A program made the position numbers and the translations under genes. From Trichocoleus sp. FACHB-40 (GTDB lineage Bacteria; Cyanobacteriota; Cyanobacteriia; Cyanobacteriales; FACHB-T130), in the NCBI RefSeq assembly GCF_014695915.1, contig NZ_JACJPF010000048.1, positions 1 through 64,000 of the forward strand: 64,000 nt of DNA. Reading direction: 5' to 3'. The notes beneath the pieces were generated by a model. That model saw only the letters and a program-made list of their open reading frames with translations, was not told the DNA's origin and made no database searches. Each line of letters opens with the position of its first letter. The first letter of the stretch is position 1. Positions 10,661-18,325 of this stretch are shown piece after piece.

Positions 10661-11841
10661 CAGAAATGTTGAATGTTAAGAAAGTCTCAACAAAAATACC
10701 CCAAGATTTGTTATATGTTGGGGTATAAATCTAAGTATATCTGTTGATAATGATTATAAATTCATTCCCGAAGATTGTCAAAGGTATCCTGAGAGGACTA
10801 CCAAAAAATGATTATCCAGTGTTGAACAGTCGTCTGTTCTTTGAGTGTTGGCTATCTTCTGCCCTGGATAACAGCTTAACGAGTATGCGGGATTTATTTA
10901 AAAGATTAAATAACACAGGGTTTGAAGTAGATATTTCTACATTTTCTAAGGCGAGTTCTCACCGGAACCAGGAACATTTTCAAGAAATTTATCAGAAATT
11001 GAATAAATTAGTGCAGAAGAAACCCTATAAAAAAATACATGGTGAATATGCTATTTGTCCAATTGATTCAACAATTATTACTTTAACAAGTAAATTGTTG
11101 TGGTTCCTGGGTCATAATCAGGTTAAACTTTTTAGTTCTCTGAATTTATCTACAGGGAGTCTTGAAAATAACTTCATCAATTTTGGGCATAAGCATGATT
11201 ATAATTTTGGTGCAAAAATGATGTCCAGTTTACCAACAAATGCTGTTGGCATAATGGATAGGGGATTTGCAGGATTAAAATTCATTCAAGATTTAGTACA
11301 AGAAAATAAATACTTTGTTTTGCGGATAAAAAACAATTGGAAGCTAGAATTTCACGAGTCAAATGAATTAGTGAAAATTGGTGCAGCTAACGATGCTCAA
11401 GCATATAGAGTGATTAGTTTTTGTGCTCTGGAAACCCGAAGTGAATTCCGGTTAGTGACTAATTTACCAGCAGCAGGAGATGCAGCAGTTAGTGATAATG
11501 ACATTAGGGATATTTATCGACTCCGTTGGGGGGTTGAATTATTATGGAAATTTTTAAAGATGCACTTAAAACTTGATAAATTAATTACTAAAAACCTCAA
11601 TGGTATTACTATACAAATTTACGTTAGTTTGATAGCTTATCTAATTTTACAGCTTTTATCTATTCCCGAAAAATGGGGTCATACACTATTAGATAAATTC
11701 CGCTATTTGCAATGTTGTATGTGTCAAAAAATTAGTTATGTCCATTGGTTTGAGGAGATGATGTTATGTTGACTAATTTATGCTTTTTAGACTTAGTATA
11801 ACTAACTATGTAAAGTTTTGTATCAGCATTCAACACTTCTG
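10661..11841 (+). mobile_element. Complete IS4-family-like insertion sequence, 1181 bp
   Basis: Terminal inverted repeats CAGAAATGTTGAATG (left, 10661-10675) and the complement of CAGAAGTGTTGAATG (right, 11827-11841) differ at one position. They are flanked by identical 9-bp repeats CGTTACAGG at 10652-10660 and 11842-11850, the target duplication. The element contains a single full-length DDE transposase gene. Intact ends, an exact target duplication and an uninterrupted gene indicate a recent insertion, and the element could still be active. Confidence 0.93.
10750..11772 (+). CDS. IS4-family DDE transposase
   Basis: 340 aa from the ATG at 10750 (a TTG two codons upstream is less likely). 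The DDE residues can be placed as the Asp of CPIDSTIITL, the Asp of GIMDRGFAGLKF and the Glu of DIYRLRWGVELLWKFLK. The last is the Y-(2)-R-(3)-E-(6)-K signature of IS4-type transposases. No frameshift or stop interrupts it. The gene is AT-richer than its neighbours, which fits a mobile origin. Start and stop lie well inside the element ends. Confidence 0.92.
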   Translation: MIINSFPKIVKGILRGLPKNDYPVLNSRLFFECWLSSALDNSLTSMRDLFKRLNNTGFEVDISTFSKASSHRNQEHFQEIYQKLNKLVQKKPYKKIHGEYAICPIDSTIITLTSKLLWFLGHNQVKLFSSLNLSTGSLENNFINFGHKHDYNFGAKMMSSLPTNAVGIMDRGFAGLKFIQDLVQENKYFVLRIKNNWKLEFHESNELVKIGAANDAQAYRVISFCALETRSEFRLVTNLPAAGDAAVSDNDIRDIYRLRWGVELLWKFLKMHLKLDKLITKNLNGITIQIYVSLIAYLILQLLSIPEKWGHTLLDKFRYLQCCMCQKISYVHWFEEMMLC

Positions 11842-11850
11842 CGTTACAGG
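11842..11850. repeat. Target-site duplication, right copy
   Basis: CGTTACAGG follows the right inverted repeat, identical to the left copy. Removing the element and one copy would rejoin TCTAA-CGTTACAGG-TTAAAG. Confidence 0.93.
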
Positions 11851-12244
11851 TTAAAGATCCCGCTAAATCGGGAGCATCCCGTATTTGCAAATCGCCAGGG
11901 AATGATTTCCTTTTTTATTGTGGAATCCTTTTACTAAGCTACTTGAGCCATTGCGGTACGAAAAATCAGGAGAATCGACTTTTAATTTTTATTTAGATGA
12001 TGAGGCAACAATTATCTCACCTGCTTGTTGGCGAGAAAAGTAACATCAGCAGAACGTAGGGAATCGCCCTTGGAACGAAACTTAATATCCCGTAAACAAG
12101 AGCAAGTTTTTGGGTTTCCAAACGGTAATCGCTACCTACAAATTACTGGAACCCTGAATAATAGAAGTCTTGCCATAGTTGGATAGCCACAACTAACTGT
12201 CTCTGCAATCATTAAGGTAGACCCATAGAGCCTAAGTAATTGCA
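11851..12244. other. Gap between the IS and the ABC gene, probable relic DNA
   Basis: No confident gene. A small hairpin TCCCG-CTAAAT-CGGGA lies at about 11868-11883. One frame is open from about 11904 to a stop at about 12041 and ends in FNFYLDDEATIISPACWREK, without a convincing start codon or ribosome site. It may be the tail of a degraded gene. I do not recognise it. Confidence 0.35.
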
Positions 12245-13225
12245 ATGCCCATAGTCTCGGTTGAAAACCTGAGCAAAGTCTATCCCGTAGCTGTAAAAGA
12301 ACCTGGACTCAAGGGAACGTTACAGCACTTTGTGCGCCGCACTTACCGCCAAGTTAAAGCTGTGCAAGATGTTTCCTTCCACATTGAAACAGGAGAAGTG
12401 GTGGGGTTTTTGGGTGCCAATGGTGCGGGAAAGACTACTACACTGAAAATGCTCACAGGGTTGATTCATCCCTCGGCGGGTGTTGTGAGAGTAGCTGGAC
12501 ACGTTCCCTTTCGCCGTCAAGCGCCTTTTTTACAACAAATAACCTTGGTTATGGGGCAAAAGCAGCAGCTACTTTGGGACTTGCCAGCGATGGACTCATT
12601 GAGAATAAATGCTGCTGTTTATGACATCCCCGATAAACAGTTTCGGCGTATCTTGGGAGAACTGACCGAGATGCTTTCGCTAGAAGGGAAGCTGACTCAA
12701 CCTGTGCGGAAACTTTCCTTGGGGGAACGGATGAAGGCTGAGTTAATGGCAGCACTTTTGCACCAACCCAAGGTACTGTTTTTAGATGAGCCGACGCTGG
12801 GATTGGATGTGAATGCACAGGTGGGGGTGCGGGAATTTTTACGCGAGTACAATCAGCGATATCAGGCTACTGTACTTTTAACCAGCCATTACATGGCAGA
12901 TATTACAGCACTTTGCCAGCGGGTGCTGTTAATTCACCAAGGACAGCTGATTTACGATGGTAGTTTGGATGGACTGCTGGAACGTTTTGCACCCTGTCGC
13001 GAGGTTAAGGTGGAATTGGCGCATCCTCTACCTGAATCTGAATTGCCTTATGGCGAAATCAAAGCTTTGAATGGTCAATCTGTGCGTTTCTTGGTGCGTC
13101 GGGAGTTGCTGACTCGCACGGTGGCAAAGATGTTGGCAGAATTGGAGGTGCTGGATTTGACGGTGACTGAACCGCCTATCGAAGAAGTTATTGGTCAAGT
13201 GTTTCGGGCGGGAGAGGTTGTATAA
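12245..13225 (+). CDS. ABC-2 exporter ATP-binding protein
   Basis: 326 aa. The Walker A motif is GFLGANGAGKTTT (about residues 55-67), the signature LSLGERMKAEL (with Leu in place of the first Gly of LSGGQ), Walker B KVLFLDEPTLGLDV and the switch His LLTSHYMAD. The roughly 80-residue C-terminal extension after the nucleotide-binding domain is typical of the COG4586-type ATPases that pair with two distinct permeases. The permeases at 13362 and 15413 complete the exporter, although an unrelated gene now separates them. The transported substrate is unknown. The ATG has no obvious ribosome site. Confidence 0.88.
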   Translation: MPIVSVENLSKVYPVAVKEPGLKGTLQHFVRRTYRQVKAVQDVSFHIETGEVVGFLGANGAGKTTTLKMLTGLIHPSAGVVRVAGHVPFRRQAPFLQQITLVMGQKQQLLWDLPAMDSLRINAAVYDIPDKQFRRILGELTEMLSLEGKLTQPVRKLSLGERMKAELMAALLHQPKVLFLDEPTLGLDVNAQVGVREFLREYNQRYQATVLLTSHYMADITALCQRVLLIHQGQLIYDGSLDGLLERFAPCREVKVELAHPLPESELPYGEIKALNGQSVRFLVRRELLTRTVAKMLAELEVLDLTVTEPPIEEVIGQVFRAGEVV

Positions 13226-13231
13226 AATACC

Positions 13232-13340
13232 CGACGACTGTTGGCGGAGCCTGCGCTCTTTTCGCTTAGTCGTGGCTAAACAAACAAAGCCCGCCTGCGC
13301 GGGTTAAGAAATAAGTGCGGCTATACAAATAAATAAAGCC
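13232..13340. repeat. Dispersed palindromic repeat (GCGGCTACA / CCGCCTGCGCGG family)
   Basis: Contains GCCCGCCTGCGCGGG and two GTGGCTA/GTGCGGCTA cores with AACAAACAAAG spacers. Related copies lie at about 17260-17365, 32865-32965 and 47366-47450. It separates the ATPase and first permease genes and may fold into hairpins in the operon transcript. Confidence 0.7.
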
Positions 13341-13361
13341 GCGCACTAAGAAATAAGAAAT

Positions 13362-14153
13362 ATGATGAGTTCATTTGTCAGAAAATCTCAAGTTTTGCTC
13401 TTGACGTACTACGCTCATATGGTGGAGTACCGGGCGGAGTTATTTTTGTGGGCGCTGTCGGGTTCTGTACCTTTTATCTTGATGGGTATCTGGATGGAAG
13501 CGGCACAAGGGGGGAGGTTTGGGCTGTCACCTGTGGATTTTGCCCGCTATTTTATTGCGGCTTTTCTTGTTAGGCAATTTACGGTAGTTTGGGTGATTTG
13601 GGAGTTTGAAAAGGAGGTGGTGCAGGGGAAGTTGTCGCCGCGACTTTTGCAACCTTTAGATCCGGTGTGGCATCACGTTGCTGCCCATATTTCCGAACGC
13701 TTTGCCCGGTTGCCGTTTATTGTGGGGCTGGTGATATTATTTTTCACGCTTTACCCGAAGGCTTTGTGGTTTCCTGGTGTGGGGAGAATTTTGTTGTTTT
13801 TTGTGGTGGTAGCGATCGCTTTCACTCTTCGCTTTCTCATACAATACACTTTTGCTCTGTTCGCCTTTTGGACGGAACGCGCTAGCGCGATTGAACAATT
13901 CTGGTTTCTGCTGTATCTATTTCTCTCTGGTATTGTTGCACCCCTAGAAGTTTTTCCGCCAGCTGTGCGCGAAGTGGTGCTGTGGACACCGTTCCCGTAT
14001 TTGATTCATTTCCCGGCGGCATTGTTGGTGGGTTTACCAGTGGATTTAGGGCGGGGTTTGTTGGCAATGTTTGGTTGGAGTTTGCTATTTTTTGTGTGGA
14101 ATCGTTGGATGTGGAAGCAAGGTTTGAAGCAGTATTCGGGGATGGGGGCGTAG
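13362..14153 (+). CDS. ABC-2 exporter permease (COG4587-like)
   Basis: 263 aa with six predicted membrane helices. The opening MVEYRAELFLWALSGSVPFILMGIWMEA and the segment QGKLSPRLLQPLDPVWHHVAAHISERFARLP are typical of the DUF990/ABC-2 permease group. It follows the ATPase gene after 136 bp of repeat-containing spacer and should form a heteromeric channel with the permease at 15413. Two start codons (13362, 13365) lie in tandem; the first is used here. Confidence 0.85.
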   Translation: MMSSFVRKSQVLLLTYYAHMVEYRAELFLWALSGSVPFILMGIWMEAAQGGRFGLSPVDFARYFIAAFLVRQFTVVWVIWEFEKEVVQGKLSPRLLQPLDPVWHHVAAHISERFARLPFIVGLVILFFTLYPKALWFPGVGRILLFFVVVAIAFTLRFLIQYTFALFAFWTERASAIEQFWFLLYLFLSGIVAPLEVFPPAVREVVLWTPFPYLIHFPAALLVGLPVDLGRGLLAMFGWSLLFFVWNRWMWKQGLKQYSGMGA

Positions 14154-14189
14154 GAAGGCAAAATGCAAAATAAAGATGATTTATCTAAT

Positions 14190-14375
14190 TTGAGAGTTGA
14201 TAATTTCTCCGACTACTATGTCGAGAATCTGTGTTGCCCATTTCGCCTAAGTGTTGGGTGAGAGACTTAATTAATCGTTTGCTGTTGATATCTGAGGCTT
14301 TGTCATAGTTGGGTAGAGATTACTTCTGCTGTAGTTATTAAACCGCAGAGGCGCAGAGGGCGCAGAGGAAGAGAG
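14190..14375 (-). pseudogene. Decayed copy of the 5' end of the Rpn-like gene
   Basis: This stretch aligns with the beginning and upstream region of the gene at 14398-15276. Shared blocks include GAATCTGTGTTGCCCATTTC, GAGACT-AATTAA-CGTTTGCT and GATATCTG, then the promoter-side CGCAGAGGCGCAGAGG. One missing base near the start codon shifts the frame (ATGACAAAGC against ATGCCAAAAGC), and stops follow within a dozen codons. It is a truncated paralogue left by a tandem duplication, and it encodes nothing now. Confidence 0.8.
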
Positions 14376-14397
14376 GGAATAGTGCGATCGCGTTTAC

Positions 14398-15276
14398 TCA
14401 ATGGAGTTGCCTATCTATTGACCCAATTGACTGATAGATTTGCCGCAATTCATCTATAGTGTTCACACTCATCACTCCCCGCTGAATTGCTTTTAATAAC
14501 TCTAAGTCCGAAATCTGAGATATTTCTGGCATTAGCTGTAACCCCTCAGTGCCGAATTTTACCTCTAAACCGAGTTCAATACTTGCTAGCCGGTCTTGGC
14601 GTATCCCCTTTTGCTCGCCCTGTTGTAAAATTTCTTGATACCAAGGAGATTCTTGTAATACTGCCATATCCCACCTCATTATTTGCTGGACTAAACTACT
14701 TCCTAATACGAAAGTAGCAAAAAATGCCATGACTGTTTCAAAATCGCTCAATCGCTCATCGGCACGTAAAACTTGTAATGCTCTTTGTATTGTGGATTCG
14801 TCTGAACCATTCTTCAGTACGGGTACAAAGGGGATGAGAGGTAAAGATGGTTCGGTAAATGCTACTTCAGCATCGACTTCCCAAAGATTTATTACGCGGT
14901 AGTCTTGACGTGCCTGCAAGCCTGCAAATTCTGACTCGTAGCGAGTGGGAATTTCAACGTCACCTTCTTTTATGATATTAACCAGTACGGGATAGGTGGG
15001 TAGGTTGTATTTTTCTTCTGCCAGTGCTGCATAAGCCCGCATTCGTTTGGGCATAGTAGGCTTGTAACGCAGTTGTATCTCGTTAAGTACCAAGAAGTCG
15101 CCATACTCGACACTTTTTGCTTTGATTAGCGCGTCATTCTCGCGGCTTATCCACTGGAATTCGGAGTTAAGAATCTCTCCGGCTATTATGTCAGGAATCT
15201 GTGTTGCCCATTTCACCCAGATTTCTGGTGCGAGACTAATTAAACGTTTGCTACTGATATCTGCGGCTTTTGGCAT
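14398..15276 (-). CDS. Rpn/PD-(D/E)XK-type putative transposase/nuclease family protein
   Basis: 292 aa. The N-terminal half (about residues 1-150) has the features of Rpn/DUF4351-related cyanobacterial proteins: FLVLNEIQLRYKP supplies an ExQ-like nuclease motif, followed by the usual YNLPTYPVLVNII and YRVINLWEVDAE strands. The C-terminal part (about 200-292) is the charged WYQEILQQGEQKGIRQDRLASIELGLEVKFG segment ending in a helical tail. Members are linked to recombination-promoting nucleases and are highly multicopy in large cyanobacterial genomes. It runs antisense between two ABC permease genes, so it probably arrived after that operon formed. The active-site assignment is tentative. Confidence 0.7.
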   Translation of the reverse strand: MPKAADISSKRLISLAPEIWVKWATQIPDIIAGEILNSEFQWISRENDALIKAKSVEYGDFLVLNEIQLRYKPTMPKRMRAYAALAEEKYNLPTYPVLVNIIKEGDVEIPTRYESEFAGLQARQDYRVINLWEVDAEVAFTEPSLPLIPFVPVLKNGSDESTIQRALQVLRADERLSDFETVMAFFATFVLGSSLVQQIMRWDMAVLQESPWYQEILQQGEQKGIRQDRLASIELGLEVKFGTEGLQLMPEISQISDLELLKAIQRGVMSVNTIDELRQIYQSIGSIDRQLH

Positions 15277-15412
15277 AAGAGTAGATGCGATCGCTTCTGT
15301 TGTAGTTTATGGGTAAACGAACCACAGAGGCGCAGAGGAGTGCGATCGCGCGATGGTGGTGAGGATGCGATCGCGTTATCTTCAAAATGGCAGATTTTAA
15401 CAACTTAAGAAG

Positions 15413-16195
15413 ATGCAACGATATTTGAGGGTACTGGGGTTATTTTGGAATACAGCGATCGCTGCTGAACTTGAATATCGAGTAAACTTTGTCTTGGCAG
15501 CATTCAGCAGTTTGGGAAACCTCGCCGGGAGTATGTTCGGGTTGTCCTTGTTCTACAGCAACGGTTACACTTTTGACGGATGGAGTTGGGAAGAAGCTTT
15601 GGTGGTGTTGGGAATTTTTACACTTTTACAAGGCTTTTCGGCTACTTTCCTAGTTCCTAATTTAAACCGCATTGTGGATCTGGTTCAGCAAGGAACTTTA
15701 GATTTTGTACTTTTAAAGCCAATTAGCAGCCAATTTTGGCTTTCTACTCGCACAATTTCCCCTTGGGGTTTGCCGGATTTATTATTTGGAATTATTGTAA
15801 TTGCTTATGCTGGTTTCAAGTTAGGTTTGCATAGTGGCGACTATTTTCTAAGTGCAGTTCCGCTACTATTTGGTTTTGCAATTCTCTATAGTTTGTGGTT
15901 TATGCTAGGTGCGACTAGCATCTGGTTTGTGAAAATCTACAATGTTACTGAGGTACTGAGAGGTTTTCTGGAAGCTGGGCGGTTTCCGATGGTTGCTTAT
16001 CCTACTGCTTATCGTTTCTTTTTTACCTTTATAGTGCCAGTAGCATTTTTAACAACTATACCAGCGGAGACGATGCTAGGACGTGGCGAACTTAGTTGGA
16101 TAGTAAGTGCAGGTGTGTTGGCGTTGGTGCTGTTAGTTGCTTCGCATTTTTTGTGGCGGTTTGCGTTGCGTTTTTATACCAGTGCTTCGAGTTAG
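15413..16195 (+). CDS. ABC-2 exporter second permease (COG3694-like)
   Basis: 260 aa with six hydrophobic helices. It is an ABC-2 permease, with AELEYRVNFVLAAFSSLGNLAGSMFGLSLFY near the N-terminus and the coupling-region segment NRIVDLVQQGTLDFVLLKPISSQFW, the counterpart of QGKLSPRLLQPLDP in the first permease. It is distinct in sequence from that protein, as expected for the COG4586/COG4587/COG3694 trio. The antisense Rpn-like gene lies between the two permeases, so it probably now needs its own promoter. Confidence 0.85.
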   Translation: MQRYLRVLGLFWNTAIAAELEYRVNFVLAAFSSLGNLAGSMFGLSLFYSNGYTFDGWSWEEALVVLGIFTLLQGFSATFLVPNLNRIVDLVQQGTLDFVLLKPISSQFWLSTRTISPWGLPDLLFGIIVIAYAGFKLGLHSGDYFLSAVPLLFGFAILYSLWFMLGATSIWFVKIYNVTEVLRGFLEAGRFPMVAYPTAYRFFFTFIVPVAFLTTIPAETMLGRGELSWIVSAGVLALVLLVASHFLWRFALRFYTSASS

Positions 16196-16357
16196 AATTG
16201 CCCTCTTAGACGTAGAAACACAACAATACCGTGTCTCTACAGGGTATTGATAGACAGAATTTGCGATCGCGTGTTGAGAACTAACCGTCAGACAGACGAT
16301 TTCTATCCGCGGATCTTCAATCAATTGAAGGGTAGAAGACGAAAGCAAGGTTTAACG

Positions 16358-17227
16358 ATGCAAACGAAAGAACTGGGAAATACTGGTGTAAAAATAAGCG
16401 CGATCGCACTCGGTGGAATGCCAATGTCTTTAAGTAGCAGACCGCCGGAATCAGAATCAATCAAAGTTATCCATCGCGCCCTCGATTTGGGTGTCACAAT
16501 GATTGATACTGCTGATTCTTACTGCAAAGATGAATCAGACAAACACCACAACGAACGACTAATTAGTAAAGCGCTTTCATCTTATGGCGATAACAGTAAT
16601 GTCATCGTTGCTACTAAAGGGGGACTGATGCGCCCGGATGGTAGCTGGACTCGCAACGGCGACCCGAAACATTTGCGGGAGACGATTAAGATTAGTTTTG
16701 AAGCTTTGGGTGGCAAGAAGCCGATTGATGTTTGGCAGTATCACGCACCAGACACAGATTATACCATTGAAGAGTCGCTAAAGCCAGCAAAAGAAGCTGT
16801 GGATGAAGGTTTAATCCGGTTTGTCGGCGTTTCCAACTTTTCGGTCGAACAAATTAAACGCGCCCGTGAGGTTGTTGATATTGTCTCGGTGCAGAATCAG
16901 TACAATCCTTGGTATCGTCAGCCAGAGTTTGATGGTGTGCTGGAATATTGCGAGAAGGAAAAGCTGACGTTTTTGCCTTGGAGTCCGCTTGGTGGTAGTC
17001 GGCGGGTGGGGAATTTGGAAGATATAAAAGCGATCGCTACCTTATCCCAAGAAAAAGGCGTATCAGTTTACTGTATTGTCTTGGCGTGGTTGCGAGCAAA
17101 GTCTCCAGTTGTTGTACCTATTCCGGGCGCGAGTAAAGTTTCCAGCATTGAAGACTCGGTGCGTGCTGTCGATGTGCAACTATCTGATGAGGAAGTAGCA
17201 AAAATTGACAGCGCTACAGCATCTTGA
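16358..17227 (+). CDS. Aldo/keto reductase
   Basis: 289 aa starting at MQTKELGNTGVKIS (ATG 16358, AAGG just upstream). An open frame 37 codons further 5' has no conserved sequence. The catalytic tetrad is complete: Asp50 (MIDTADSY), Tyr55, Lys87 (ATKGG) and His129 (WQYHAPD). The C-terminal segment PIPGASKVSSIEDSVRA binds the adenosine phosphate of NADPH in this family. It resembles general bacterial AKRs that reduce aldehydes, perhaps stress-derived carbonyls. The physiological substrate is unknown. Confidence 0.9.
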   Translation: MQTKELGNTGVKISAIALGGMPMSLSSRPPESESIKVIHRALDLGVTMIDTADSYCKDESDKHHNERLISKALSSYGDNSNVIVATKGGLMRPDGSWTRNGDPKHLRETIKISFEALGGKKPIDVWQYHAPDTDYTIEESLKPAKEAVDEGLIRFVGVSNFSVEQIKRAREVVDIVSVQNQYNPWYRQPEFDGVLEYCEKEKLTFLPWSPLGGSRRVGNLEDIKAIATLSQEKGVSVYCIVLAWLRAKSPVVVPIPGASKVSSIEDSVRAVDVQLSDEEVAKIDSATAS

Positions 17228-17257
17228 GACTTATTTTTTAGCACCAGGCGATGTTCG

Positions 17258-17365
17258 TAATCGCGGCTACACAGACAAAACCTGCCTTCGCAGGTTGTAA
17301 AGACACGAAATTTCACGTCTCTACATAAGTCCGCGTAGGCGGACTTTGTTCGTGTAGCCGCGATT
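17258..17365. repeat. Dispersed palindromic repeat (GCGGCTACA family)
   Basis: Bounded by TCGCGGCTACAC and its inverted form GTGTAGCCGCGA. Inside are AACCTGCCTTCGCAGGTT and AGTCCGCGTAGGCGGACT, both hairpins. It belongs to the same family as the copies near 13232, 32863 and 47366. Its right end passes into the 40-bp tandem array. Confidence 0.8.
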
Positions 17366-17465
17366 TCAATCGCCAGGGCTAAGCTTAGTTCGTGTAGCCG
17401 CGATTTCAATCGCCAGGGCTAAGCTTAGTTCGTGTAGCCGCGATTTCAATCGCCAGGGCTAAGCT
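17348..17465. repeat. 40-bp tandem repeat, three copies, reaching into the ferritin-like gene stop
   Basis: The unit, beginning GTTCGTGTAGCCGCGATTTC and ending GCCAGGGCTAAGCTTA, occurs at 17348-17387, 17388-17427 and 17428-17465 (the last lacks two bases). Copies appear identical. The last seven bases of the array are the stop codon and final codons of the minus-strand gene at 17459, so the array seems to have grown by copying the 3' junction of that gene. Confidence 0.93.
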
Positions 17466-18217
17466 GCGGCTAGTTCTGACTCTTCCTCAGACTCTTCTGT
17501 AGGAACGCCATCCTGAACCAGTGAAGACATCTTTCCGCTTTTCTGCATCATATTACTCACCATTGCCAGCAGCGCGTTTACCTTACGAGTCCGCCATTCA
17601 TCCACAATCTGTTGCACAGTCGCCTCTGGGAAACGACGCTTTAACGCCTCGTAAAGATAAGCTGCGTGTCCGGTTTCGTCGTCGGCGATGCTGAGAAGTC
17701 CCTTTTTCAAGGCGACACTGTTCGAGTCATCCTCTGGCAATACGTTAGCCATGCGAACGAAGTCTTTGCTGGCATCTAGTTCTAGGATATAAGTGCTTGC
17801 CATGAACACCGTCCAGTCAATATTTTCTGGTTTTATGGCTTCTGGCGGATATCCCTGAAAGTAAGCCTCGAAGAAGGGACTGCGACGACGTTCGTCTGGC
17901 TTTCCTTCGGTTGTGGTTTTGGGAATACTCTTAAAGTCGATGACTTGCTTGTTGATTCGCTTCAGGGCCTGGGCGAAAATTTGACCGTGACGCTTTTCGT
18001 CGGAGGCGTGACGGGCAAGTTTTTCAGCTAACCAAGTATCGCCTTCTGCGGCGGCGCGATCGCTTAAAGCTTGCAGAAACGGAACTGAACCAGATTCAGC
18101 TAGTTGAAATCCAGCGATAACGTTGGGGCGCGTCAGCGGATCGCGGATCTGGCTGGCACCAATATAAGCGCTGGCGCTGGAACCAGCTAGGTGTAAAAGG
18201 TAAGTAAAGAAGTTCAT
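17459..18217 (-). CDS. Di-iron ferritin-like protein
   Basis: 252 aa. A four-helix bundle is predicted with two EX(n)EXXH-type iron motifs: Glu41 (LAESGSVPF), Glu74/His77 (SDEKRHGQ), Glu146 (STYILELDAS) and Glu181/His184 (DDETGHAA). This is the pattern of a di-iron carboxylate site, as in ferritin-like oxidases and hydroxylases. The acidic C-terminal tail (PTEESEEESELAAA) is probably flexible. Such proteins are conserved in cyanobacteria, but I cannot name the reaction. Iron oxidation or storage, peroxide handling or a membrane-lipid hydroxylation are all possible. It is divergent from the ggt gene. Confidence 0.8.
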   Translation of the reverse strand: MNFFTYLLHLAGSSASAYIGASQIRDPLTRPNVIAGFQLAESGSVPFLQALSDRAAAEGDTWLAEKLARHASDEKRHGQIFAQALKRINKQVIDFKSIPKTTTEGKPDERRRSPFFEAYFQGYPPEAIKPENIDWTVFMASTYILELDASKDFVRMANVLPEDDSNSVALKKGLLSIADDETGHAAYLYEALKRRFPEATVQQIVDEWRTRKVNALLAMVSNMMQKSGKMSSLVQDGVPTEESEEESELAAA

Positions 18218-18325
18218 TCGTAAATTTCGTTGATTATGAGGAAGCTACAAATGCGATCTTATCGTTGCCAATAGCAATTAGCTATTGGCTTATTGCTAAT
18301 GTTCCAAGCAAAAGGGTGTGAGGTG

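Noticed and set aside
11904-12041. Short open frame ending FNFYLDDEATIISPACWREK
   Set aside because: No start codon or ribosome site and no recognised family. It may be a gene relic but the support is too weak to call a gene.
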